36,612 nt of DNA from Candidatus Desulfovibrio intestinipullorum (GCA_019113165.1 DXHV01000033.1:1-36612), one strand, 5' to 3'. Counted from the stretch's first letter, positions 26,997 to 36,480 are shown. Made by a program: numbers and translations. Notes: generated by a model not told the origin, from the sequence alone.

Positions 26997-29752
26997 GCGC
27001 CCTCCTGTTCGTCAGCGGCTGTTCTGTCGGCAGCGGATTCGGCAGCAGCCCCGGATCCGAAGTCCATGGCGAGCTCGCCCTCCCTGATGGCCAGGTGCAC
27101 GCTGTCCGGCGGGCAGAGGTCGGCCATGTGGGTGAGGATGTTTTTGGCCAGCCTGGGCAGGATGGATCCGGCCAGCACATAGTCGATGTTGCGGGCGCCG
27201 GTCTCTGTTTCCGTGCAGCGATCGGCCAGCCAGGCCGGCACGGAGTCGTCCCAGGTGCACTGCATGCCGTTGTTGGCAGCAAGGCGGCCTGCCAGGGTCT
27301 TGAGCTTGAGGCCGGCAATGGTCCTGAGGGCCTCGGGGGTGAGGTTCAGATAGGGCACTATGCGCATGCGGGCCAGCAGGGCCGGCTGGAAGTGGCTGGA
27401 GAGCAGAGGCCGCAGGGCCTGGGCCACGGTTTCCGTGTCCGGCATGTTGTCGGGATCCTCGCACATGGCCTGGGTTATGTCGGATCCCAGGTTGGAGGTG
27501 AGCAGGATGACGGTATTGCGGAAGCTCACCACCGTGCCTTCGCCGTCCGTGAGCATGCCCTTGTCAAAGACCTGGTAGAAGAGCTGCATGACATCGGGAT
27601 GGGCCTTTTCCACCTCGTCCAGCAGCACCACGCTGTAGGGTCGCCTGCGCACGGCTTCGGTCAGCAGGCCGCCCTCGCCGTAGCCCACGTAGCCGGGTGG
27701 GGAGCCGATGAGGCGGGAGACCGTGTGCTTTTCCTGGAACTCGCTCATGTTGATGGTGACAATGGAGTTCTCGTCGCCAAAGAGGGCATCGGCCAGGGCC
27801 AGGCCCGTTTCCGTCTTGCCGACGCCGGAGGGACCCACCAGCAGGAAGACGCCCATGGGCTGGGTGGGAGCATTGAGGCCGGCCTTGCTGGCCTGTATGC
27901 CTTCCACCACGCTGTGCAGGGCCACATCCTGGCCGCGGATGCGCCGGGAGAGGGTGACAAAGAGGTCGGCTATCTGGCCTGCCTGATCCCTGGCCACCTT
28001 GCCCACGGGTACGCCGGTCCAGTCCGAGACCACCTGGGCCACCACATCGCCGGTCACTTCCACGCTGACCAGGGGCGATCCGGCCTGACGGGCCTGCAGA
28101 GCCTCACGGGCATGGCGCAGCGCATCCCTTGCTGCAGCAAGGGCCGCTTCCGCGGCCTCTGGCGTCTGCACGCTTTCAGTCTGGCCGGCTTCAGACTGAC
28201 TGCCTTTGGCCTTCTCCTGACCCTCCCTCAGTTGTGCCAGATGCGCCCTGGCCGTGAGCACGGCGCAGGCCAGATCCTTTTCCTCCTGCCAGCGGGCAGA
28301 AAGCGCATCGGCTTCCTGCTGGGCCTTTGCGCGATCGGCCTCGATGCGGGCGCAGGCTTCCTCGTCCACAGGGGCGCCTTCCTGACGGTCGCGCTCCAGG
28401 GCAGCCAGCTGACGGTCGCAGGCCTGCACGCGGCGCTGGGCGTCTTCCAGGGGACCTGGCTTGGCGGCCTGGGAGACGCGCACCCTGGCGCAGGCCGTAT
28501 CCAGCAGATCCACGGCCTTGTCGGGCAGGAAGCGGCCGGTAATGTAGCGGGCCGCAAAGTCGGCGGCTGCCTGCAGGGCCTCGTCGCGGACCAGGACATT
28601 GTGGGCCTTCTCGTAGCTTGCCCTGAGGCCGCGCAGGATGAGGGCCGTGGTCTCCACCGAGGGCTCGTCCAGCTTCACGAGCTGGAAGCGACGGGCCAGG
28701 GCCGGATCCTTTTCAAAGTACTTCTTGTACTCCTTCCAGGTGGTGGCGGCGCAGGTGCGGATTTCGCCGCGGGCAAGGGCAGGCTTCATGAGGTTGGCCG
28801 CATCGGAGCCGCCGGCACCGTTGCCGGCGCCCACCAGCAGATGTGCCTCGTCGATGAAGAGGATGATGGACCTGGTGGAGGATTTGATTTCGTCGAGCAC
28901 GCCCTTGAGCCGGCGCTCGAATTCGCCCTTGACCGAGGCACCGGCCTCCAGCAGGCCGATGTCCAGGCCGAGCAGGGTGGTGTCGCGCAGGGTGTCGGGC
29001 ACGTCGCCCTGGCTGATGCGCAGGGCCAGGCCTTCCATGACGGCCGTCTTGCCCACGCCGGGCTCGCCCACGAGGATGGGATTGTTCTTGCGGCGCCGGG
29101 CCAGGATGTCCACCATCTGGCGGATTTCCTGATCCCTGCCAAAGACGGGATCCAGCTTGCCGGCTCTGGCCTTGGCCGTGAAGTCCTCGCAGAAGCGGGC
29201 CAGGAAGCCTTCCTGACCGGACTGCGGCGCGTCGGCGGCCACGTCGGCGCCTTGTCCTGCCAGGATCTCCTCTTTTTGCTCGCAGCTCTCGGCGGTCAGT
29301 TCGGCAAAGGAGCGCTGCAGGGCCGTGGTATCGAGGTCCCGCAGAAAGTGGCTGTACTCGCCCTGGGCGTAGAAGCGGGGGCGCTTCAGGAAGGCGAGCA
29401 GCACGGCGCCGGAGCGCAGGGAGCTGCAGCCCAGGTCCACGGAGGCGACGAGCCAGCCTGCTTCCAGGGCATCCTGCAGGGTGGGGGAGAACACGGGACG
29501 CCCGGTATTGCCCGAGCGCAGGGAGGCCAGGGTACGCTGTATTTCCAGGCGCAGTCCCGCCACGTCCACACGGGAACGGGCAAGGAGAAGACTCATGTCA
29601 CTGGCTGCCTCTTCGAGGCAGGCAAGGAAGAAGTGTTCGAAGGTCACTTCGTAATGCTCACGGGTGACGGTCAGGCCTGCCGCATTGTGCAGAGCCTGGG
29701 TGCAGAAGCCGTTACATTTGTCGATAAGCCCCTTCATGTCGACGCCGATCAT
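26993..29752 (-). CDS. clpV: T6SS sheath-recycling ATPase ClpV (TssH)
   Basis: An AAA+ hexameric unfoldase that disassembles the contracted TssB/TssC sheath. The 919-residue product has an N-terminal Clp domain (about 1-150), a first AAA module with Walker A GEPGVGKT near residue 230 and Walker B IILFIDEAH, a coiled middle region, and a second AAA module with Walker A GPSGVGKTETG near 640 and Walker B VVLLDEVEKAH. The N-domain identifies the ClpV rather than ClpB class. AAGGA seven bases upstream fixes the start. A 218-base gap separates it from tssG, and a promoter there cannot be ruled out. Confidence 0.95.
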   Translation of the reverse strand: MIGVDMKGLIDKCNGFCTQALHNAAGLTVTREHYEVTFEHFFLACLEEAASDMSLLLARSRVDVAGLRLEIQRTLASLRSGNTGRPVFSPTLQDALEAGWLVASVDLGCSSLRSGAVLLAFLKRPRFYAQGEYSHFLRDLDTTALQRSFAELTAESCEQKEEILAGQGADVAADAPQSGQEGFLARFCEDFTAKARAGKLDPVFGRDQEIRQMVDILARRRKNNPILVGEPGVGKTAVMEGLALRISQGDVPDTLRDTTLLGLDIGLLEAGASVKGEFERRLKGVLDEIKSSTRSIILFIDEAHLLVGAGNGAGGSDAANLMKPALARGEIRTCAATTWKEYKKYFEKDPALARRFQLVKLDEPSVETTALILRGLRASYEKAHNVLVRDEALQAAADFAARYITGRFLPDKAVDLLDTACARVRVSQAAKPGPLEDAQRRVQACDRQLAALERDRQEGAPVDEEACARIEADRAKAQQEADALSARWQEEKDLACAVLTARAHLAQLREGQEKAKGSQSEAGQTESVQTPEAAEAALAAARDALRHAREALQARQAGSPLVSVEVTGDVVAQVVSDWTGVPVGKVARDQAGQIADLFVTLSRRIRGQDVALHSVVEGIQASKAGLNAPTQPMGVFLLVGPSGVGKTETGLALADALFGDENSIVTINMSEFQEKHTVSRLIGSPPGYVGYGEGGLLTEAVRRRPYSVVLLDEVEKAHPDVMQLFYQVFDKGMLTDGEGTVVSFRNTVILLTSNLGSDITQAMCEDPDNMPDTETVAQALRPLLSSHFQPALLARMRIVPYLNLTPEALRTIAGLKLKTLAGRLAANNGMQCTWDDSVPAWLADRCTETETGARNIDYVLAGSILPRLAKNILTHMADLCPPDSVHLAIREGELAMDFGSGAAAESAADRTAADEQEGA

Positions 29753-29970
29753 GCTTGTTCCTTAAAAATAGGCTGGAAGTGAGAACATCGGTATCTGAAG
29801 ACGAAAAAAAGCACAAAAAAGCAAAGAGAACAAATGGAGAGCAAAAGAGTCGCAGGGAAAGAATGCGCAGAAAAAAGTGCACGGGAAACAGCGCAGAGAA
29901 AAAATTCGGGAGCCAGTCCTGCCCGGCTGGATGAGCCTCCTTCAGGCAGGCGCTTCAGGCATCGGGAGGA
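29753..29970. other. AT-richer gap between tssG and clpV
   Basis: This gap of about 218 bases has no gene. On the coding (minus) strand it is pyrimidine-rich, with several T-runs, and clearly lower in GC than its flanks. It could host an internal promoter for clpV and the downstream genes, but no confident -35/-10 pair was found. Confidence 0.4.
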
Positions 29971-31284
29971 TCAGGCGTTCTCGCTGTTCTGCAGCCAGCG
30001 CTGGCCCCGGAAAAAGGCACTGCCGCGGGCCGTGCGGTCCGGGGCTTGTGCAGGCTGGCTGTCTGTCCCCTGGCCAAGCCAGGTGTCCTGGCCCAGAACC
30101 TGTCCAAAAGACACAGGGGGGCCATCGTCCGCAGGAGAAGTTCGGGCTTCTGTCTCGGGATTGGGTCCCAGACAGGTGCAGGCCTGCTCGGGACAGGCCA
30201 GGTGCAGGACAATGTCTGCCTCCAGGGGTTCCGTGCAGTAGAAATCGATGTATTTCCTGATGCGCCTGAGACCGTCCGCTCCGGCAAGGCGGCGCATGGC
30301 GTCGGGCCCAAGGCTGTGCAGGTGGACGGTGATGCGGCCCGTGCAGTCCGCAATCTGCGAGCCCAGGCTTGTGTCCTCGCCAAGACGCGAGTTGGCCGTG
30401 CCCAGCTGGCAGCGCTGGGACGGGGGGATGGCGGCACAGCCTTCCGCACACTGCTCAACAGTACAGGGCACGCCGAGACAGCCGGAGAGAAAGGCCTGCA
30501 GGCCCGCGGCAGAGCGCGGATACTGGTTGAGCAGGCCGCAGAAGGGCGCAAGCTGCAGGGGCTTCAGGGGCAGGGAGCGGACAAAGGGCGCACTGAGCCC
30601 GCCCAGGGCGAGCATCTTTTCGGCCAGCTCCAGATCCTGCTCTTCCAGGACGGCCTGCATGGGGCGGTAGCGAAACCAGCCGGCGTGCAGGAAATGGCCG
30701 AAGAAGGGGGCATTGACGAGATCCAGAAAGTCGCGGCCTGCGCTCAGATCCTCCCTGGCCTCGGCCAGCAGATCCTCCACATAGAAGGTGGGCAGGGGTG
30801 AGGCGGCGCCGTAGAGCCCGGGAATGCTCACCGTGATCCGGAAACGGGGACCGCGGGCAGGGGAGGCGTCCCCTGCGTCCGCGTGGCTGTCTTCGTCTGC
30901 CGTCTCCGGCGCTGCGCTCCCGTCCGTCCCGCTGCGGTCGGCATGGTCAGCGCGGGGCGGTTCCTCCGGGGCAAGTTCTTCCAGGCTGATGACATCCGAG
31001 GGCGGAAAGGCCAGGGAGAGATGGGGCCTGATGAGCAGCTCCTCGCGCACAAAGTCCGTGTAGCTCTTGTCCGGGGCAAAGAAGACGTGCAGCAGGCGTG
31101 TCACCTGGACAATGCTGAACTTCCAGGGCTCGGCAAAGAGCCTGCGCACAAGGGCATTGTCCCTGATCGCGTCCCCGGGAGCACCGGAAGTATCCCGGGC
31201 CCTGCTGCGAAACCGGGCCCTGAGCCGTTCCAGGAATTCGTCCCTGTTCTCGAATCCCCTGCCTGTCACGTCCCTGTCGCGCAT
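29971..31284 (-). CDS. tssG: T6SS baseplate protein TssG
   Basis: A baseplate wedge protein of 437 residues. The family motif region reads VRRLFAEPWKFSIVQVTRLL and LLIRPHLSLAFPPSDVISLE. An acidic insert (about residues 110-145, rich in Asp, Glu, Ser) interrupts the early part, before RFRITVSIPGLYGAASPLP. The C-terminus extends past the usual end with a low-complexity tail. I start at ATG 31284-31282, overlapping the tssF stop (TGATG); a GTG directly before it is also in frame. Confidence 0.9.
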   Translation of the reverse strand: MRDRDVTGRGFENRDEFLERLRARFRSRARDTSGAPGDAIRDNALVRRLFAEPWKFSIVQVTRLLHVFFAPDKSYTDFVREELLIRPHLSLAFPPSDVISLEELAPEEPPRADHADRSGTDGSAAPETADEDSHADAGDASPARGPRFRITVSIPGLYGAASPLPTFYVEDLLAEAREDLSAGRDFLDLVNAPFFGHFLHAGWFRYRPMQAVLEEQDLELAEKMLALGGLSAPFVRSLPLKPLQLAPFCGLLNQYPRSAAGLQAFLSGCLGVPCTVEQCAEGCAAIPPSQRCQLGTANSRLGEDTSLGSQIADCTGRITVHLHSLGPDAMRRLAGADGLRRIRKYIDFYCTEPLEADIVLHLACPEQACTCLGPNPETEARTSPADDGPPVSFGQVLGQDTWLGQGTDSQPAQAPDRTARGSAFFRGQRWLQNSENA

Positions 31285-33005
31285 CACAAAAGTGCCCTCA
31301 GGCCCAGCATGGCCGGCCAGCGCAGGTCCAGACGGCCTGTGGTGTCGGCAATGTGCAGGCGGGTAAAGGTGTTGACGGCCGCGTAGCTTGCCAGAAAGCA
31401 GGAGAGCACGGAGCCAAAGACGTACATGTCGCCATCGCCGGCAAAGTTTTCCCGCCTGAGACGGATGAAGATGTCCTGGCCGCGCAAAAGCTGGCCTCTG
31501 TGCAGACGGGTGGTCGGAGAGACCTGCATCTCCTCTATGCCGTCCACGCGGCCTATGTGGGCCGCCTGCAGGGCACTGTCGCTGTTCTTGCCAAAGACGT
31601 AGAGCTTGAGCAGGCTGCGCAGGTTTTCGGCCGTGGCCACGGAGAGATAGTTCAGAAAGAGGTGGGAGAGCAGGCGCCAGAGGGTATTGCCGCCCAGGGG
31701 CGGCAGGGCTGCGGAGGTGGGCTGGCGCAGATTGGCAAAGTCGGCCAGTTCCGGGGAGGAGTCCGAGGCCCTGCAGATGTCGCCGGCATGGAGCCGTTCC
31801 GGCAGACGGCCGTTGGTGCAGAGCAGATCCAGGGAGAGCACTTCCTCGGCCGGCGTCGCGTGATCCCGGCCCACGGCTATCTGCACCAGCAGATCTTGGC
31901 CGTCCTGGGTCAGATGGGTGGACAGCGCGTAGACGGGATCCGGGCTGCTGCTCGGATTGGCCGCCATGAAGAGGCGGTAGGGCCGGGGCGTGCTTTCGCC
32001 CTGGCGCAGGCCCGTGACCTTCCGGACGCTGTAGACCTGGTAGTGGCGCGGGGAACTGCCCGAGGGACGCACGCGGTACTGATCCCTTGTGTGATCCAGG
32101 CGTATGGGCTCGCCGGCCATGGGGAAGATGTTGATGGCAGGACAGGCGAAGAGGCGCACATCTCCGCTGGCAAAGGACGGGCAGTCGGCGGGCAGATTGT
32201 CCACCTCGAGCTCCAGGGAGAAGGTGGTTCCTGCACTGGCGCCAAGGCCAAGGCCCTGGACGTCCATGAAGCAGAAGCGCTCGGGCAGAAGAAAGAATTC
32301 CTGGATGTACCTGAAGCCCGGAAAGGACTGGGGCGGATAGGGGAGCAGGGCATCGCTGCTGTCAAAGCCAGCCATGCGCAGACAGGAGGGCGAAAGGACC
32401 CTGGGCTGCGCGTCTTCGGTCACAAGGCGCATGGAGCGGCAGTGCCGGCAGCAGATCATGAGCCGCGAGGCCGCCTCCGGGTAGGGCCCGGCAAAATGGA
32501 GGCGCAGCTCGGTGAGGCCGAGGACGGAGAGGGGGATGCGGTTGAGGGTCGCGAAGGAGAAGACGAGGCGCCCCTGGCCGTGGCTTTCCTTGTCCAGGCG
32601 GACGTCCGTCAGGCTCAGGGGAGCGAGCTGCACGCTGCTTGTGGTAGTAAAGCGGCAGACTGTGCCCTCCATGTCCGCAGAATGCAGTTCCGTGCCGACG
32701 GGAATGGTCAGGCATTCCCTGAGGGCCCTGCGCGGCGTGAAGGCCATGATGGTGGCCGAGGGCAGGGGACGCAGGTAGTGCGGCGCCACCATGCCGAGCA
32801 GGGAGTGGATGATCTCGGGCAGTTCGTCGTCGAGCTTTTCGTGAATCAGGGCCGAGAGGTAGGCTGTGCCTTCCAGCAGGCGTTCCACATCGGGATCGCT
32901 GCCTTCGCCGGCCAGCATGGGGGCAAGGGCAGGATGGCTGCGGGCAAAGGACTTGCCCCGCTCGCGCAGCTCGTTGAGTTCACGCTGATAGTAGTCGGAG
33001 ATCAT
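31284..33005 (-). CDS. tssF: T6SS baseplate protein TssF
   Basis: The baseplate wedge partner of TssG, 573 residues. It starts MISDYYQRELNELRERGKSF, the family's conserved N-terminus, then DPDVERLLEGTAYLSALIHEKL and the beta-rich central region, and ends with the block NTFTRLHIADTTGRLDLRWPA. ATGA overlap with tssE and TGATG overlap with tssG show a coupled E-F-G set. Confidence 0.95.
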   Translation of the reverse strand: MISDYYQRELNELRERGKSFARSHPALAPMLAGEGSDPDVERLLEGTAYLSALIHEKLDDELPEIIHSLLGMVAPHYLRPLPSATIMAFTPRRALRECLTIPVGTELHSADMEGTVCRFTTTSSVQLAPLSLTDVRLDKESHGQGRLVFSFATLNRIPLSVLGLTELRLHFAGPYPEAASRLMICCRHCRSMRLVTEDAQPRVLSPSCLRMAGFDSSDALLPYPPQSFPGFRYIQEFFLLPERFCFMDVQGLGLGASAGTTFSLELEVDNLPADCPSFASGDVRLFACPAINIFPMAGEPIRLDHTRDQYRVRPSGSSPRHYQVYSVRKVTGLRQGESTPRPYRLFMAANPSSSPDPVYALSTHLTQDGQDLLVQIAVGRDHATPAEEVLSLDLLCTNGRLPERLHAGDICRASDSSPELADFANLRQPTSAALPPLGGNTLWRLLSHLFLNYLSVATAENLRSLLKLYVFGKNSDSALQAAHIGRVDGIEEMQVSPTTRLHRGQLLRGQDIFIRLRRENFAGDGDMYVFGSVLSCFLASYAAVNTFTRLHIADTTGRLDLRWPAMLGLRALL

Positions 33006-33418
33006 GCGTAGCCTTTGATGTCGATGCGTCCGTCCGGCAGCAGAATGGTCTCGAAGAGCACGGGCAGGAGCGTGCCTTCGTTGTCCACCTTGGCAGACAG
33101 GGAAAAGGCCAGGGTGAAGGCCGTGCCGGCAGAGGGCTCGTGACGGACCTGCACGTCCTGCAGTCTGGGTTCATAGCGGCTGATGACCTTTTCTATGAGG
33201 CGCTCAAGGGCATGAACATCCTCGCCGCCGTGCAGTCTCGTGAAGTTGGTGATGTCGGGAAGGCCGAGATCCGGGGCAATGGAGACACTGCCCTGGCGGG
33301 TGTTGAGCAGGCGGCCGAGGTAGGAACCTATGGAGTCGACCTGTTCCGTGAGCGCGTCCCTGGGCTGCCGGCCGGGACGTTCGGCATTCATGATGCGTTC
33401 GAGAAGACGGCCCTGCAT
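33002..33418 (-). CDS. tssE: T6SS baseplate protein TssE
   Basis: A gp25-like baseplate protein of 138 residues. It starts MQGRLLERIMN, and contains SIGSYLGRLLNTRQGSVSIA followed by LPDITNF, as in the TssE/gp25 family. GGAGG six bases upstream selects ATG 33418-33416; the frame stays open for 59 more codons upstream (to 33595) but that part is Pro/Ser/Cys-rich non-coding-like sequence that includes the post-hcp hairpin. Confidence 0.93.
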   Translation of the reverse strand: MQGRLLERIMNAERPGRQPRDALTEQVDSIGSYLGRLLNTRQGSVSIAPDLGLPDITNFTRLHGGEDVHALERLIEKVISRYEPRLQDVQVRHEPSAGTAFTLAFSLSAKVDNEGTLLPVLFETILLPDGRIDIKGYA

Positions 33419-33547
33419 AAAAGCCCTCCAGAAAAGACAGGCCGGAAGAAAGCATGGAAAGAGGGAAAGAGGAAAGGCTGAATGGGGGAATGGAGGGGAT
33501 GATGCGGCGAAGGGGCGTGCGCACGAAGGGGCTGCATCTGCAGGCAG

Positions 33548-33582
33548 GGGCAGGCTCAGGGCAGTATGCCCTGGGCCTGCCC
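33548..33582 (-). other. Strong stem-loop after hcp
   Basis: GGGCAGGC (33548-33555) pairs with GCCTGCCC (33575-33582) and CAGGGCA (33557-33563) with TGCCCTG (33567-33573). This is a 15-bp stem with one internal mismatch and a 3-base loop, 34 bases after the hcp stop. There is no T-run, so it probably acts as a 3' end stabiliser or attenuator rather than a complete terminator. Confidence 0.75.
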
Positions 33583-33615
33583 GTCTCTTGTGCAAAGGCG
33601 GGGGTTTCCGGAAAG

Positions 33616-34095
33616 CTACTTGTTCCAGTCGTCCACGTATTCGATGTTGCCGTCGTTGTAGGTCCAGGTGATCTTGGAATAGGTGAAGGATACTTCTTCC
33701 ATGTCCGTGTAGGGCTTGTTCTCGGGCAGGAAGGTCAGCGGGGTCTGCTTGTGCATGGAGACCACGATGGCATCCTCGAGCTTGATGGTGAAGTACTTTT
33801 CTTCGGCGCCATCGGCATTGATGCGGTAGTGGTCCAGGGTCACGGTGCAGTGTTCACCGGTACAGCAGGCCTTGTAGAGCTTGGGGCTGGCCTGATCCAG
33901 ATGCTTGGTCACGGTCAGGGGATGATGGATGCGCTGGCCGGTGGGCAGGCCGGTGTGGGTATCCTTGGGGATTTCCACTCTGTGGTCCACGGCAAAGACG
34001 ACTACCTTGTCCTTCTTGTCGCCGCCCTGGGCGCAATCGCCCTTGATTTCGCCCTGATCCTTGCCTTCGATGGCCATGTATGCGGTAAGAGCCAT
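33616..34095 (-). CDS. hcp: T6SS inner-tube protein Hcp (TssD)
   Basis: The 159-residue product forms hexameric rings that stack into the T6SS tube. It starts MALTAYMAIEGKDQGEIKGD, then has the Hcp motif LTVTKHLDQASPKLYKACC and the C-terminal strands EEVSFTYSKITWTY. No extension or fused effector is present. A strong AAGGAGG site lies four bases before the ATG, and strong hairpins bracket the gene, suggesting high and separately controlled expression. Confidence 0.96.
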   Translation of the reverse strand: MALTAYMAIEGKDQGEIKGDCAQGGDKKDKVVVFAVDHRVEIPKDTHTGLPTGQRIHHPLTVTKHLDQASPKLYKACCTGEHCTVTLDHYRINADGAEEKYFTIKLEDAIVVSMHKQTPLTFLPENKPYTDMEEVSFTYSKITWTYNDGNIEYVDDWNK

Positions 34096-34130
34096 AGTGC
34101 CTCCTTACAAAATGAAGGGAGAGGGGGGAT

Positions 34131-34145
34131 CCTGTCCCGGACAGG
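34131..34145. promoter_or_regulatory. Palindrome upstream of hcp, possible operator
   Basis: CCTGTCC at 34131-34137 and GGACAGG at 34139-34145 form a 7+1+7 perfect palindrome, 36 bases upstream of the hcp start. Its short centre makes a hairpin less likely than a protein-binding site. No regulator is known. Confidence 0.35.
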
Positions 34146-34168
34146 CGGGGCAGGAACTTCCGAAACTG

Positions 34169-34202
34169 GGGAGACTGCCGGACACGCATCCGGCAGTCTC
34201 CC
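34169..34202 (-). other. Strong stem-loop between tssC and hcp
   Basis: GGGAGACTGCCGGA (34169-34182) pairs perfectly with TCCGGCAGTCTCCC (34189-34202), a 14-bp stem with a 6-base loop. A second perfect 7-bp stem (34207-34213 with 34219-34225) lies beside it, nearer tssC. Neither has a T-run on the transcribed strand, so they probably reduce read-through or set an mRNA end between tssBC and hcp. Confidence 0.75.
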
Positions 34203-34237
34203 TTGGCCGGGGCCTGCCGCCCCGGAGGGGAACACTG

Positions 34238-35713
34238 CTACTTCTTGTCCAGCTTGCCGACAAGGGACAGGGTAAAGCTGGCCCCCATGTACTTGAAGTG
34301 CGGCCTGGCAAGAATGTCCACGCTGTACCAGCCGGGTTCGCCGGGGACGTCGTTGACGACCACGCTGGCCATGCGCAGGGGACGCTTGCTGCGGGTCACG
34401 GGATCCGGATTGTCCATTTCCGTGACATACTGGCTTATCCACTTGTTGAGTTCGCGGTCGAGGTCGGCACGTTCCTTCCAGGTGCCGATGTTTTCCCTCT
34501 GAATGACCTTGATGTAGTGGGCCAGCCTGTTCATGATCATCATGTAGGGCAGCTGGGTGGAGAGCCTGTAGTTGAGCTCTGCTTCCTTGCCTTCGGGGGT
34601 ATTGGCAAAGACCTTGGCCTTCTGGCAGGAGTTGGCGGAGAAGAAGGCCGCATTGTCGGCGCCCTTGCGCATGGTCAGGGCAATGAATCCTTCCTCTGCC
34701 AGTTCGTATTCGCGGCGCTCGGAGATGAGCACTTCGGTGGGAATCTTGGTCTGAATCTGGCCCATGGCCTCGAAGTTGTAGACCGGCAGGTTTTCCACCG
34801 CGCCGCCGCCCTGGGGGCCGATGATGTTGGCGCACCAGCGGTACTTGGCAAAGCTGTCCGTCAGGCGGCTGGCCAGGGCAAAGGACGTGTTGCCCCAGCA
34901 GAAGTCGTCGTTGCTGGTGGCCTCTTCCTCGAAGACAAAGCTTCTGGCAGGCACCGTGTCCTGGCCGTAGGGCACGCGCAGCAGGAAGCGCGGCAGGGTC
35001 AGGCCCACGTAGCGGGCATTTTCGCTTTCGCGGAAGGAACGCCACTTGGTGTACTGCGGCATCTCGAAGATGGACTTGAGATCCTTGAGATTGGGCAGAT
35101 CCTCCCAGCTGTCTATGCCGAAGAAGTCCCTGCCCGCGGCGGCAATGAAGGGGGCATGGGACATGGCGGCCACGCTGCCCATGTACTGCAGGAGGGTCAT
35201 GTCCTGGGTGCCGGGGCCGAATTCGTAGTTGCCCACGATGACGCCCACGGGCTGGCCGCCGAACTGGCCGTATTCGGCCGTGTAGACATGCTTGTAGAGA
35301 CCGGAACGGGTGACCTCGGGGGCATCCTCGAAATCGTCGAGCAGGTCCTGCTTGGAGGCATTGAGGAACTCGATCTTGATGTTCTGGCGGAAATCCGTGC
35401 GATCCACCAGGAATTTCAGGCCGCGCCAGGCGCTTTCCATCTTCTGGAAGTCCTGGTTGTGCATGATGGCATTCACCTGGGCCGAGAGACGGCTGTCCAG
35501 GTCGGCCAGCATCCTGTCCACCAGGGCAGGAGAGACCTTGGTGCCCGTCTCCGTGCCCACAAGCTCCTTCAGAAAGGCGCGCAGGCCGGTACGGGTGGCA
35601 GAAAAGCCCTCGTCGCCGGGTTTGAGCTTGGTGGCTTCGACTATTTCATCCAGGAGACTCAGGGTCGCTGCCTGGGCCTGTCCTGAGGCTTGTGCTTGTT
35701 CCAGTTCACTCAT
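34238..35713 (-). CDS. tssC: T6SS sheath large subunit TssC (VipB)
   Basis: With TssB this 491-residue protein forms the contractile sheath around the Hcp tube. Family motifs include MHNQDFQKMESAWRGLKFLV, VGVIVGNYEFG, the RFLLRVPYG segment, and the C-terminal ARPHFKYMGASFTLSLVGKL. GAGGA about six bases upstream supports the ATG. It follows tssB and precedes hcp by a hairpin-rich 142-base gap. Confidence 0.97.
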   Translation of the reverse strand: MSELEQAQASGQAQAATLSLLDEIVEATKLKPGDEGFSATRTGLRAFLKELVGTETGTKVSPALVDRMLADLDSRLSAQVNAIMHNQDFQKMESAWRGLKFLVDRTDFRQNIKIEFLNASKQDLLDDFEDAPEVTRSGLYKHVYTAEYGQFGGQPVGVIVGNYEFGPGTQDMTLLQYMGSVAAMSHAPFIAAAGRDFFGIDSWEDLPNLKDLKSIFEMPQYTKWRSFRESENARYVGLTLPRFLLRVPYGQDTVPARSFVFEEEATSNDDFCWGNTSFALASRLTDSFAKYRWCANIIGPQGGGAVENLPVYNFEAMGQIQTKIPTEVLISERREYELAEEGFIALTMRKGADNAAFFSANSCQKAKVFANTPEGKEAELNYRLSTQLPYMMIMNRLAHYIKVIQRENIGTWKERADLDRELNKWISQYVTEMDNPDPVTRSKRPLRMASVVVNDVPGEPGWYSVDILARPHFKYMGASFTLSLVGKLDKK

Positions 35714-35830
35714 GGAGCATCCTCAACTATCAAATCTATCGGTCTGTCTGTCAGTCTTTCCGCAACTGTCGGGTATCGGCTTCCGGCAGACGGCACACGA
35801 CACGGTTTGCGGTCCGTCTGCGGCGCAGGG

Positions 35831-36319
35831 CTACTTGTCGTCGAGATCCAGTTCCTTGAGCAGGGCCTCGCGGGCGGCCTCGTCCGTCACCATTTCCTGC
35901 ACCTTGCGGCGGAAATCGGGCACGTTGGCAAGAGGTCCCTTGAGGGCCTTGAGGGCTTCGCGCAGTTCGAGCAGCTTGGCCAGTTCCGGCACCTGGGCGG
36001 CCACGGCATCAGGGGAGAAGTCGTTGATCTGATTGAATTTCAGATTGACGGCCATCTGCGCCTCGGGATCTTCGGAAAGCTTGTTGGGCACGTTGAGCGT
36101 GAGGGAAAGCCCCTGCGCCTTCATGACATCGTTGAAATTGTCCTTGTCCACGGACACGGGCGCCCTGTCCTCGACAGCGCGATCGTCCTGGCGCAGGGTG
36201 AAGTCGCCAAGCACCATGAGCTTGAGAGGCAGCTCCACCTCTTCCTGGGCATTGCCCGTAGCCGGACGGTAGACAATATTGACACGCTCCTTGGGAGCAA
36301 CGGAACCTTCTTGGGCCAT
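35831..36319 (-). CDS. tssB: T6SS sheath small subunit TssB (VipA)
   Basis: The 162-residue protein pairs with TssC in the sheath. It starts MAQEGSVAPKERVNIVYRPA and contains ELPLKLMVLGDFT, a hallmark of TssB. AGGAG six bases upstream selects this ATG; the frame is open for another 28 codons upstream but without a ribosome binding site. It is the first gene of the T6SS run seen here. The region before it holds a possible promoter. Confidence 0.95.
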   Translation of the reverse strand: MAQEGSVAPKERVNIVYRPATGNAQEEVELPLKLMVLGDFTLRQDDRAVEDRAPVSVDKDNFNDVMKAQGLSLTLNVPNKLSEDPEAQMAVNLKFNQINDFSPDAVAAQVPELAKLLELREALKALKGPLANVPDFRRKVQEMVTDEAAREALLKELDLDDK

Positions 36320-36451
36320 ACATATCTCCTGGCAGAGGGTACGCAGGAAACCTCTGCTGTCTGGTTTGTGGCTGTGCTTTGATCCCTGGCGAGATGCTTG
36401 CAAACAAGGAGTCCATCAGGCCATGTGTCTCTGATAGACAAGAAAGACAGT

Positions 36452-36480
36452 ATGTTACAATGAATAATTAACACAGGTAA
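36452..36480 (-). promoter_or_regulatory. Possible promoter of the T6SS operon
   Basis: On the minus strand TTACCT (36480-36475) and TAACAT (36457-36452) have a 17-base spacer and match sigma-70 boxes at 4 of 6 positions each. Transcription would begin near 36445, leaving a leader of about 125 bases. An alternative TTGTAA/TATCAG pair overlaps it. No sigma-54 box is seen. Confidence 0.3.

Noticed and set aside
26966..29782. 938-residue plus-strand open frame opposite clpV
   Set aside because: It is antisense to a full, motif-supported ClpV and has Gly/Ala/His-rich shadow composition typical of high-GC antisense frames.
31353..33011. 552-residue plus-strand open frame
   Set aside because: It is antisense to tssF, which matches its family from end to end.
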